From the NCBI GenBank assembly GCA_963070105.1, contig OY718807.1, positions 9,424,483-9,488,482 on the forward strand: a stretch of 64,000 bases of DNA, given 5' to 3'. The position numbers and the translations under genes were made by a program. Below the pieces are notes generated by a model that was not told the DNA's origin, did not search any database, and worked only from the letters and a program-made list of their open reading frames with translations. Positions 36,601 to 47,500 of this stretch are shown piece after piece. Positions within the stretch are counted from its first letter, which is position 1; each line of letters begins with the position of its first letter. The stretch comes from Litomosoides sigmodontis. Its lineage: Eukaryota > Nematoda > Chromadorea > Rhabditida > Onchocercidae.

Positions 36601-39600
36601 CTAAAAAATTCTGTTATTGTTACTGGTAGGATTTATAGTTTTGGAAGAAGTGGCATAACTTTGTGTGCATTTCGGATTATCATTTTGTAAGAGAAATTGC
36701 CACAATTTTACTTCGGATTTTTTTGTAAGAGAAATTACTGGAAAATTATTGGAAAATAGCATACGCAATTTTTAGGACGCTCTGGTGATCGTACTCTCGG
36801 TGCGCGACTCATACGAATGGCTGAACAAGCAGCAGAAAATCCGAACGGTACTATAAATCGTAATTTGACGTTAGAAGTGAAGCGAAGAATTCGTTTAGAA
36901 GGAGTTGAGTTAGAAAATTATCGAGCCAAGAAGCGAGCTGAAGAGCGTGAAGCAACTCGAATTAGGTAATAACAATAAAGACAGAGTTTGATATCTCACT
37001 ACTGCTTGTTCATTAAAAGAGAAATTACTGGAAAGTTATTGGGATAATAACTAATAGCTTTGAATGTTCGTAGACCTCGAAAACCTGGTTGATCAGACCA
37101 TTAATGTCTTCCTCAGTCATTTGAAACTTATGTCTCGCTTGCTAATTTGTTTTCGCACTACCGACTGTTTCTGCTAATGCTGCAATGAGTTGTTTAATTG
37201 ACAGTTGGTTGAAATCAGTTATTAATCTACTTTTATTCTGGATCATGAAATATATTGAAACTTGAAATTGGCACATTTTTGGTATATCCAGATTAGAGGC
37301 ATCACGACGAAACGCTAGACTCGAGCAAGCCGATTCATCTGACGACAGTGATGACGATGTTGTCATGGTTGTTCCTGCGACAGCTCCTGGCCTGCTAAAT
37401 GGTAAAATGACCATTTCGAAACGCAACATTGCGACATCTTTTAGCGCTTCGGCAATAGTTTCCACAACTGGTTCGAAACTTCATTCTTTTAATAGCTATT
37501 TTTATGTTGTCATAAATGAGAATCTTTTCCATTTATCAGATGCACTTGATCATCTATAGTTGATTTAATTCCAGTCTTCTTATCAGTTACTCACTCCAGA
37601 CATATTCTAGACAAAATTGTAGCAGTGTATGCAATAACTTAAAAATCAGAGTGTTGTTTGTTTAACGTTTCATCTTTCTATTAACGTCTTTCGAAAACAA
37701 TTTTGAATCGTTCAGAAATTTCATTGAATTTATTTTTAACAGATCTCTCAGCTGCCCAAATAGCGGAACAAAGGTCACACGATATTATGTGGAAGTGGGA
37801 ACAGCAGCAGAAATCATCCTTTTTCAAACAAAGCAAAAAATCATTTCCCATGTTTCCGTATATTGAGGAAAAAACTCGAGTATGTTTTTCACTTCTCCAC
37901 TTTTATGTCTTCCGTGCAATTTAGAATTCTAAATTTCTTTTTTCCCAATATAATTTGATGAATCTAATGGATTTAAAAATTTTGAAGATCTTTTCTTCAA
38001 TCTATACGGCTTTTAATAAAGTCGCGGAACAAATAGAAATTTGCTTAGTTTAGTTAGTAACTCGTACTGTAACAAACTGATTACTGTTAAGTGGGACGAT
38101 TATGGTGAAATCATACGACCGGAAGAATACATGATAGCGGACACACCTGTAGTACCCCAGATACCGGCTGAGCATAAGGATGGAACTATTGACGATTCTT
38201 TTGATGGACAAGTAGTACCTCTTTATGAAGAACGGGAATGGCCATCGAAATGTGTTAGTCAAATTATGAAAATGGAGGTAAGTTTAATTTGATAATGTAT
38301 CTTATCTAGTTTATCGTCAAATCTATGTTTTATTTTTAACTACCTTTCGCGTCTGGTGATGCATGTTATGCTTGTCCGGCACCACTTTTGTGTACAGTCT
38401 TCCATAACAGTTAATGTTTATAAGAATGTATGCATTTTGTAATCACGGTATTGCAGGTACTTTGTAAAGTGGATTTCATCGATTTCGAAGGACGTAGCGA
38501 CGGCGAGTCGGCAAAAAAAATCCTATCACAAATAAAACCGAAACAGTTAATAATTGTTCATGGTTCATCAGCAGCTACTCGTCATCTTGCACAATATGCT
38601 CAGCAAAATGGCATTGTTCAAGTAGGTAATTTAGCGACATTTAGTTTAAACTAGGAAAAACCTATCGGTAGTTTAGCTCTTTCTGAGAGAATGTCACTGT
38701 ATGACTAATTTAGTTGAGAGTTTTAGCCATTAGGTTATTCAGGGATGGCGAGTTGGTGCGTAGAGGTTTGACGTACAGGACATTGTTTAATGATCAAATT
38801 TTGCTTATTATATTCTACTTTTTGATGTTACTAATTTCAGTCATCCCTGTCGTTAACGTGCAATGTCTTCTCTGGTCTAATGAGCAAGCGCTAATTAATC
38901 AACTCTTTTGCAGGGCAAAATATTCACTCCACGACTGGGTGAAGTTGTTGATGCAACAATCGAATCACACATCTATCAAGTAACATTAAGTGATGCCGTT
39001 ATGTCGTCATTAATTTTCCAAACGGTTAGCATTTCGGTTCCCTACCTTTTATTGTAATTGATTCTTTACTTTTGATTTCTGGTCAAGTAAAAGTCTTCGG
39101 AATTTTGAAATTAAGTATCAGGTTCCAGCTAATTCAGTAAGTCAGTAGAGACTTCTAATGTTTCATGGTATAGGTGAAAGATGCCGAGCTGAGTTGGTTG
39201 GACGCTCGGATAGTAAGAAGGAAAACGGTGACACCAGGACAAACACAGAGGTTAGGTGAGCAGGATTCAGAAACGAATGAAAGTAAGGAAGAGGAAATAG
39301 ATGAAATGGAACAAGATGATGATCAGGTGGAACGTAAACGTTTGAGCAATTTGAAGGTTGCAGCTGCGGATACGTTTTGTCTGGAACCAATGCTTTCATC
39401 TAATATTCCTCCACATCAGGTTTATTTCACTTTTTTTAGTATCAATTGAAAATGCGAGAATAGAGAGTTTCATTTCGTTTCACAATTTCTGAGTTTGTCG
39501 CTGATTTATAATCATAACTTTTTCCACAAATATTGTTCAGGATGTTTTATAATTTTAAGGCGTATGACAATTAAGCCACCTACGTTCCAGTCAGCAAAAT

Positions 39601-39853
39601 ATTGGTCATTTGTGAAATTAAATGCGTATTTTTATTTTAGGCAGTATTTGTTAATGATCCAAAACTTTCTGATGTGAAGCAGCTGTTAACTTCGAATGGT
39701 TTCCGAGCCGAATTCAGTTCCGGTGTATTATATATAAACAATATTGCGAGCATTAGACGTAATGAAGCTGGCCGCTTTCATGTAGAAGGATGTGCATGTG
39801 AAGATTATTACAAAATAAGGGATATCGTTTACGCACAATTCGCAGTTGTATAA
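33641..39853 (+). CDS. cpsf2: Cleavage and polyadenylation specificity factor subunit 2 (CPSF100)
   Basis: Non-catalytic metallo-beta-lactamase/beta-CASP partner of the CPSF73 endonuclease in pre-mRNA and histone mRNA 3'-end processing. Fifteen exons give 807 residues (human 782): 33641-33712, 34197-34385, 35017-35157, 35487-35652, 35711-35906, 36165-36369, 36529-36625, 36776-36965, 37292-37401, 37743-37879, 38092-38277, 38457-38621, 38914-39024, 39174-39419 and 39641-39853. Strong matches: [149 protein letters not shown] region, [51 protein letters not shown] and [20 protein letters not shown]. The zinc motif (HxHxDH in CPSF73) is degenerate here (SYADIPH), as expected for CPSF100. The acidic middle ([10 protein letters not shown]) matches the family's variable insert. 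Confidence 0.96.
36684..37042 (+). repeat. Short direct repeats in CPSF2 introns 7 and 8
   Basis: The stretch 36727-36752 (AAGAGAAATTACTGGAAAAT and onward) recurs at 37017-37042 with one A/G difference, the two copies lying either side of exon 8. A third, partial copy (TTTGTAAGAGAAATT) lies near 36684-36698. Confidence 0.7.
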
Positions 39854-40899
39854 TTTGAAATTACTATTACTGATTGACCTCATGTTGTCTTTCTTAAGGG
39901 TCGGAAAGGAAGAAAAGTCTTGACTTAAATTGTTAGCGAAATACGCAGTAAAGTTGATAATTTGATGGACATGAAAAATTGTTTCTTTTTAAGGAATTTC
40001 AAAGATTTACAGCGGATTTAGATATGTAATTTTTTAAGTGGAAAACAGACATTAATTAGAAACATTTGAAATCTCTCTTATGTTGTTTAAGTGAGTGGCA
40101 TAATTCATGTTAGATAATAAGATCGTATTATTAAGTTTTAAAAGCTGTTTATGCGTAGAAATACCAAACAGATAAGTTGCTGATGCTGATGTTTAAATTT
40201 AATTTAAAATATAATGTGCTTGAGTTTCTATTCCGGTCGGCGAGTAAGCTACAATCAGTTATCCAACCAAATTACTTCGGTCCAGCAATGATTTATTTTA
40301 TTTATTAGGTATTGGTTTAAAATTGTATTGTGACGTAGACTCACAAACTGACATGAGCAATTTTGCTGTCAAAGTGGTAGACTAAGGCGGTATTTTCACA
40401 TCATTTTAGACATCTTTACATCATTCTTTAGACAGGAGAAGAACGTTTCAACCGCATTAAATATACAGCATCTCCTTAAAAATGAATGAAGAGCGAACGA
40501 AATTAGCATTCTTTCCCGAATTAAATTCAATAAGGGGAATAGAAAGAATGAGCGGGACTTCAGTTTTTGTTTCTCTTGTTGCTTAGATAATATGGAAATA
40601 TTTCATTATGGCATGCTAATTTTTAGTTTAGCGTACACATATGTATATATATGTATGTACGTGTATCTATTGTATAGAAGTGCGCAGCATATGCTTGACT
40701 GAACTTCCTCATTTATGAGAATGGTTGTTTTGTTTGGTTGTTACAAATTTCTAATTGTTGGTTTTTATTTTTTCAAATTTCATTTAAAGTTTAAAAGTTT
40801 GACAGCTGTTAAATTGTGAAATAAAACACTGGCTTAATTTTGTTTTAATAATTACACAAAAAAAAAAACATCCAGTAAAGTAAAACTAAGAGAGAACAG
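39854..40899. other. Region between CPSF2 and the Ly6-like gene
   Basis: Contains the CPSF2 3' end and presumably the missing signal-peptide exon of the downstream gene. An AATAAA occurs near 40823. No exon here could be fixed; an ATG with hydrophobic codons at 40721 is a candidate only. Confidence 0.4.
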
Positions 40900-41432
40900 G
40901 TTAAAGGTTGTTGTTATCGGTGATATGATAGGATTGACAACTGGTCTTCTGTGTTATTCAAGTTTTTTTCAACAACAATACGAAGAATGTGGTGGTGGAG
41001 ATTATTGCTTTTTTCTGGAAGATTATTCAATGCTCGATCCGACGAATAAAAAAAATCATACACGAAGTTGTGAGCGAAAGGGTTACTGCAAAGTAATTGA
41101 TTGAAATGACACGATATCACATCAAATAATTAAATGGAAAAATAAAATACAATAAGGGCAGCATGTATTGCTGTACAAATGTATGTACATATGTATTATG
41201 TGTTTTGAAAGTTTAAAAATTCAAACAGGAACTAACAAAGTATACCTTTTAGACTTTGGTAGAAAATTTGAATGGCAAAATTTTGACAAAATATGGTTTG
41301 ACACACAAATGTGGAACTTTTATGGCAACTGAGGAAACGTACACAGATTTATGTTGCTGTAATTATGATTGGTGCAATAAGCTAATTGCTAATGAATTAC
41401 CGATAGTAATGGATAGGGAAAAAAAGAAATAA
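40900..41432 (+). CDS. Ly6/uPAR-like three-finger cysteine-rich protein (5' end unresolved)
   Basis: Two exons are supported: 40900-41092 (acceptor GAACAG, donor GTAATT) and 41253-41432 (acceptor CTTTTAG, stop TAA), joining in phase 0. The product reads GLLCYSSFFQQQYEECGGGD and onward, then NHTRSCERKGYCK, HKCGTFMATEETYTDLCCCN and YDWCNKL. The opening LLCYS, the pairs of spaced cysteines and above all the closing CCCNYDWCN are the hallmark of Ly6/uPAR three-finger domains and of the similar activin-receptor ectodomain (CC...D.CN). After that come about 20 mostly polar residues and a lysine-rich end, with no kinase and no GPI-type hydrophobic tail, so a small secreted protein is most likely. 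The exon opens with a hydrophobic run (VVVIGDMIGLTTG) that may be the end of a signal peptide begun in an upstream exon I could not place. An NHT glycosylation site is present. I cannot assign a named ortholog. Confidence 0.7.
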
Positions 41433-42512
41433 TGGAATTGAATTTTTCTAATTTGCAATTAATTTTATGATCGAAAATATTAACATTTCCTATAAAGTGT
41501 TTTTTTTGCATTATTGAGTTTTAAATTTGATTTATGAAATTTTATGAAATTTCATTTTTAATTCAATGTCATTATTGCAGCTGTGCTTAATTTACATATA
41601 TTTTTTCTTCTGCATTTAATTACTTCTCTTTCAACTAATAATATCAAAATATTTCATAAATTCTAAGCAATCCCCCCACGAAATAATGAAATATTCAAAT
41701 GAAACTTTGTTGAAACAAATAAAATTGGTAAAAAAGAGGAAAGGATCTTTTACTCTTTTGAGATAGACAAAAAGATTTTTGTCGCTCCTTTCTTTGATTC
41801 CTTTGCGGAACCTTTCATACAGTTCGTTTTTTGTTTTTTATTCAAATATCAATGATTCCTAACAATTAGTTGGATTGCGTAATTAGCATCGATGCTGCCA
41901 TTCATACTGATGCAAGCGGTGGTGAAACGTCCACAATTGTTCCACTCTCATTCAGTGCGATGGAAATGTGTTCGAAAATTTATGCGACGTAGCCATTTAG
42001 CAATGACACTTGACACGTCACAAATTATACGTCTTCATCTTGCATCAATCATCTCTCGCAACAGCAACACATCACTGAACTCATCCTACAACACTCACGC
42101 AACACTTCACAATAGACACGTATTTTTTTTCTACAACACGTACCATCACGTATTACTTTTCTGACTAATATTAGTATACGACGGTAATCGTTGCATAATT
42201 CTTTCTTTTCAAAATTACTTAATTTTATTTTCCTCTTATTTATCCTAATTTTTCACAAAACCTAATTTTGGAGACGTTTTATGATTTGAAATTTCCGACT
42301 GATTTTATAAATGTTAGTGCTTCTTTTGTTCCCTTTTTTAAGCACTTTTTTTGTAGCAAATAAGCGTTAATTTTTGAGTTTTCTTTTTTATTGTTGATAT
42401 TTCGAAATATATTTTCAAATACGAGCAAAAATCATTCATTATGATGTATCCTTTCTTTGCATTATTAAAATTAAAAGTTAAGCGAAAATTAAAATAGTAT
42501 GAGATCCCTTAG
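41433..42512. other. AT-rich flank, no gene seen
   Basis: Contains an AATAAA at 41718-41723 that might end the Ly6-like transcript. A 90-codon open frame at 41892-42164 has no recognisable domain and is not called. Confidence 0.4.
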
Positions 42513-42534
42513 ACACACACACACACACACACAC
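42513..42534. repeat. (AC)n microsatellite
   Basis: Eleven AC dinucleotides marking the left edge of the microsatellite-rich desert. Confidence 0.9.
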
Positions 42535-44115
42535 AGTTCACGTATGGCACTAAGATATAATCAGTAAAGCCTGCTCATTAGCAGAAATACACGATGCGAT
42601 CAAATTAATTAAAGCTAATGCAAAAGATTAGGTACTACCGAAATATGCATATTTATATTAATCAAACAACTTTAAGTACATAATCATTTGCTAATCATAG
42701 GCAGAGCTTTGCTAATATCTTTCATTTTACCAAATTGTTTATCTGTTAAGATTGTTTGTAAAAGATTGGAATGGATGAACAGATAAATGAACAAATGATT
42801 AAGTTCAATTTAATTTTTGAAATTATTCAAATATGTTTTTCATTTTTCAGTCAAATGCGAATGTAATAGGTGCATATATAAGGTATAATTAGAACGAATT
42901 ATTCCCCTCATTTTGCTTCTCAATAACCCTCTCTTCTCAATAACCTATAGTTTAAAAGTCCCTCTCTGTCTCTCCCTCTCTCTCTCCCACTATCTAGATC
43001 ATTTGCTTAGTTTAAGTTCATGTTATCTCTTTTTTGTCTTAATCTATCACTTAATTAATTGAAATAATGCTAAATTTCCAAGACATTGTAGAAAGTTGCT
43101 ATTCGATTCGTTTACAATCATTAGAAGTAACTAAATAATTTAAGGAATAATTAACTATACCTTCTCTTTTTTCATTTAATAATCTTTTTGAAATAATAAA
43201 TTCGACGATAAAAGTGAGATTTATTGATTTTTAATTTAATAATTCGTTGTGAAATGCTTGAATTTCATTATTGACATTTTTCTTTCACAACGCAACAAAT
43301 GTTCGTTTTCGTTTTCTTTTTGTTTCTAAATTGCGTTCAAAAACAGAAAAAAAGAACTTCGAAAATGAAGGAAAAAAAATCCTCCCTCCCCCTCTCTCTC
43401 TCTCTCTCTCCTCCTTCCTCTGCTAAATTTGCTTCTATTTTTTTATTTGCTTTTTTCCACACAGTTTTTCTCATCGATGGAAAAATGATTTAATGAATGA
43501 ATAAGATTTTCAATTCTTTTTTCTATCTTTAAAATGATCGGTTATACTTGCACTTTGTTCATTCTCCTTCCATATTCCATATCAATTTGATCATCGTTAA
43601 TTTCATTTCGAATCGAAAAAAAAAATGACAAATGAAGAAAAGAGTAGTGGGAGAGAGAAAAAAAGCTGAAAAACAAGTTTATGTTCGAAAACAAAGAAGG
43701 AAAAGGAACAATTAATTTCATATAGAATTAAAGGATACATTCATTGCATTTATGAAACGATTTCTTAACAAGAATTTATAAATGTGTGTGTGTGTATGTG
43801 TATGTGAGAGGGAGAGAGAGAAAGAGAGAAAGAGTAAAATGTTTAAAAAGGAAAAAAAAAGACAACAGCAACAAAGCTGATGAAAATATTGAAAAGCGGA
43901 GAAGAGGAGGAAGAAAAGGAATATGACAGAGCTGTTTTCTTCTACTTCTTTCATTTTAATTGATTCCTCCTTTCATTCATTCATTCACTCATTCAGTTAG
44001 CCATTCAGTATTCAAAATGAATGGATGGATGAGGGAGTGAGGAGTGGGCGCTAATTGTTCGGCGCTAATTGTTTGCCGTATCAGTGATGATCCTTCTGAA
44101 CAATGGATGGCGCTT
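42535..44115. other. Gene-poor, pyrimidine/purine-tract-rich sequence
   Basis: No exon supported on either strand. Short CT, GA and GT tracts recur (for example near 43390 and 43785-43830). Open frames here owe their length to low-complexity codons. Confidence 0.5.
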
Positions 44116-44116
44116 T

Positions 44117-44159
<43 letters not shown>
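44116..44159. repeat. Compound (TG)n-(GA)n microsatellite
   Basis: About 12 TG units followed directly by about 9 GA units. Confidence 0.95.
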
Positions 44160-44436
44160 GTCGAGGAGAGTTGAGAGGATTAGAAGAAGAAGAAGCAGAA
44201 GGCCTTTCAGTAAGCTCTCTTCGCATTCATTGTTCCTCCTCACTTTGAAAATTTCGTTTTTTCCCCTCTCCCCTCCCCATTGATTGTTCGGAACCAAAAG
44301 GGTCGGATAATTTAATTTAGACAAAAGGACGAGGAAGAGAGGGAGGAAGGACGGAGGGAGTTGTTGCATAAATTGTGTGAGAAGGGAAATGACACACGTA
44401 AAATCCAGCGATTTCAAACAAAGGAAGGGACGATGA

Positions 44437-44494
44437 ATGAGTGCAAAATCAGCAGCTCTCATTGTCCTCGGAATAATTACACTTTTGATGTTAG
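44437..44494 (+). CDS. Possible first exon encoding a signal peptide
   Basis: ATG opens MSAKSAALIVLGIITLLML, a good signal-peptide or signal-anchor shape (short polar start, hydrophobic core), and the frame runs into a strong donor (G|GTAAGC) in phase 1. Eight bases later an 83-bp (TG)n tract begins inside the putative intron. No partner exon was recognised downstream, so this may be a chance open frame. A second ATG at 44433 reads the same bases in another frame (MNECKISSSHC and so on), which would give a different product. Confidence 0.25.
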
Positions 44495-44499
44495 GTAAG

Positions 44500-44502
<3 letters not shown>

Positions 44503-44585
<83 letters not shown>
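44503..44585. repeat. (TG)n microsatellite, 83 bp
   Basis: About 41 uninterrupted TG units. It produces long false open frames of alternating Cys-Val. Confidence 0.97.
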
Positions 44586-44586
<1 letters not shown>

Positions 44587-47500
44587 TATGTGTTATTACT
44601 GCTTATTGTTACTGTTTCATTTGTCTGGTGAAATGTGAAGAGGCTATGGTGTTGTGGTATTTGCTTACACTCAGTTTCAATTTGACCTTTTCGATGCGAA
44701 TTGCTTTGACCCTTCAATTTGAAATTCTTGTTCGATTTCAATCGGTCCTCTGAACGAAGTACGCACACCATTGTTGCTGTTGTTGTTGTTGTTGTTGTGT
44801 GTTGTCTGTTCCATTCTCAAATTGTTTAATTTGATAGTTAAATATGAATTATCGCTTTGAATTTGGTTTAAACTTTTCCTGTCGACGAGTGTCTGATGAT
44901 TATTTTTCTATTAATTAACAGCATCGATCGAATGATAACATTTATTTTCAAGTAATTATAGCTCGCTAATCTAACTTGCAGGAGTAGCTAATTTTTTCCC
45001 TTGTAATTATGAAGCAATTTGCATATGCCATTGTTTACTTATGCAAGGTAAGTAAACAACGCGAACAACTAACAACAGTGCTTTTTATCATTTCTTCTTT
45101 TTTCATTAATGAAATGATGAGAAAAGAAGGAAAATGCTTTTACATTTAAAATTTCAATTAAATTCGTTTTTAAAATTGTATTCTTCCTTCTCTCTCTCCC
45201 TTCTTCTTCTAAGAAAATTGCTGTAAAAGTGTGATATTTCGCTTTTTTTAAAAAAAAAGTGCGAAAGCAATATCCTTCTGTTTTATTATGCGACAATACA
45301 TATAAATGAAGGGAATGTGTTAACTGAGAATTTAAACAAACTTTTTTTTCGAAAAAAAAGAATTGGAAAAATTGCATGAGTGAATGAATGAATGTAATGC
45401 TTTTTTTCTTTTCTTTTCACCTAAATTGCTTCACTCAACATTTTTAAAAAGTATTTTCAAGCAAAGTTTGCTTTCGTTCTTTTTTCTCTCTCTCTCTCTC
45501 TCTCTTATTTTCCTTTCATTTTTTTCCTTTTCTTCAATTATCAAATATGAAAAAAAATGATGATTGTAAGTTGTTCGTAAACAGCGGTATGTTTCTTTGT
45601 GAGAGAGGGACGAGGGAGGGAGAGAGAGAGAGAGAGGAAGTGGAGGAGGGAAAGAAGAAAGAAAAAAACATTATACTCCTCTCTCTAATAGGCTATCATT
45701 CATTTTCATTTCTTCATCACCGTTTATTCCATTCCATTAATGTTCATTTTCAATTTCCTTTTAAAATGCTTCTAATACAAAGCATTCATTCATCCACTCG
45801 CATAAGCATTTGAAATGTGTAAACAAATATGTGCATATTTGCACATATGCATTAAGTAAAACAAAACTAAAAGTGACGTTGAATAAAGTAACTTGACTAA
45901 TTAATTAGGTCTAAAATTGTTCGCGAAATGATAATTTGCAAATAGCAGTGCATTATGCTTAGTGTACAGCTCGTATAGCATACACTTTATACTATAGTCA
46001 TATGATATCATACAAGTTTCATCATACGATAAAATACATACGATATTATCGTAGTGTTAACTCTCACACCGTGTTTCTACAGTATCCTTTACAGCATAAG
46101 CAAATCAAGTGTATACGGTATCTTGTAAATTATACATCATATTTCCAATGATATCTTTACTGTTCGAAAAAAAACGAAGATTTTTGTTTGTTATTAAGAT
46201 ATTCCGTGGATTTCTATAAAAATGCTTCTCCGTGGTAGTCAGCGATAAGGATCTACAATTACGCAAACTGATATTATCGTTTATTGTCAATGTTTTTATT
46301 TGTTCCTTATTTTTAGCATTATTTTTACAGATTAGAGATTATTAATTAGGTGTAGAAATAATTTTAGAAGGAGAGAGAGAGAAAGAGAGAGAGTTGAAAT
46401 GGTTATAATTGACAACGATGATTTTCAATTCACTGTTATTTGTCTTCGTTATTTTACGAATCGTTTACAGTTATTTTCTCACATAATGGAAAACAATTTT
46501 TGCTTACTCTCAATCATTCACTCTTCAAAACACAATGAACGCATAGATATTGTTACAAAGAAATGGGCGAAAAAAAGTGGTAATGAAAGAGATAAATTAA
46601 TTTTAAAAAAGATATTTGTTAAAAAGTTGAAGGCTTACTTTTCTCATCTTTTTCAAAATAAATTTTTAACATTTTTCATTTTTCTCTTTTTTTATTTCCA
46701 ATTTTCCTTTAGTGAAAGAAATAGTTTCTTGTCTCTAACATAGCAGTATAAACAGGCAGCTGTCTCACTGTGTGGTGTGTGTGTGTGCGTGCGTTTCGGT
46801 CCAATCTCATCAATAAAAAATTTTTTAATAAAAGTGTTGAAACGAAGAATGAGAAATGTTTTTTCCTTTCTTTTTTGGTACCGTTCAAAAAGTTGAATGG
46901 ATGGATTACTTGAAGCGTGATAAACTGACGCACAACACGCACGCACGCACTCTTTAACATTGCCATCTTTGACATATTCTGTCCATTACAAGTAAATAAC
47001 ACACTCATTCCATTTCATTAATTATTATCAGTTTTATGCACAATGCACACGAATAATTTCTATACGTTCAATAGCGTAAGTCATGCATGCATAAAGGCGA
47101 ATAAAAAAGGTTGGGAAAAAATTTCCATTCCTTTTTTTTTTTTGTTTTATTAAATTTGACGAAATTTCATGCATGCTATTTCTTCTGTAGTTTTGTGCAT
47201 TCATACAGTACCATCGTATAGCACAAATTTCATACTATACTTATATCACATCGTGCTCACTTCACCATGTAAATACAGTAGTGCCAATGCAGTATTTAAC
47301 TTTCATACTGTTTCATGCTGCATAACATAGTTTTCACGGTGTATGCAGTCAGTATGTTCGCGTAGCGGAAGATCGTATGGATTGTTGGTGTGGGGAAGTC
47401 CGCGATGAAAAGTACAGCACTCCCAGCAGACTTCGTCATTTAATTAACAAAGGAAGGGATTGTTTACAGCAACACTCAGCCATTGTTCTGTAGCGAATTT

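Noticed and set aside
44503..44631. Open frames of alternating Cys-Val on + strand
   Set aside because: Pure consequence of the (TG)n tract.
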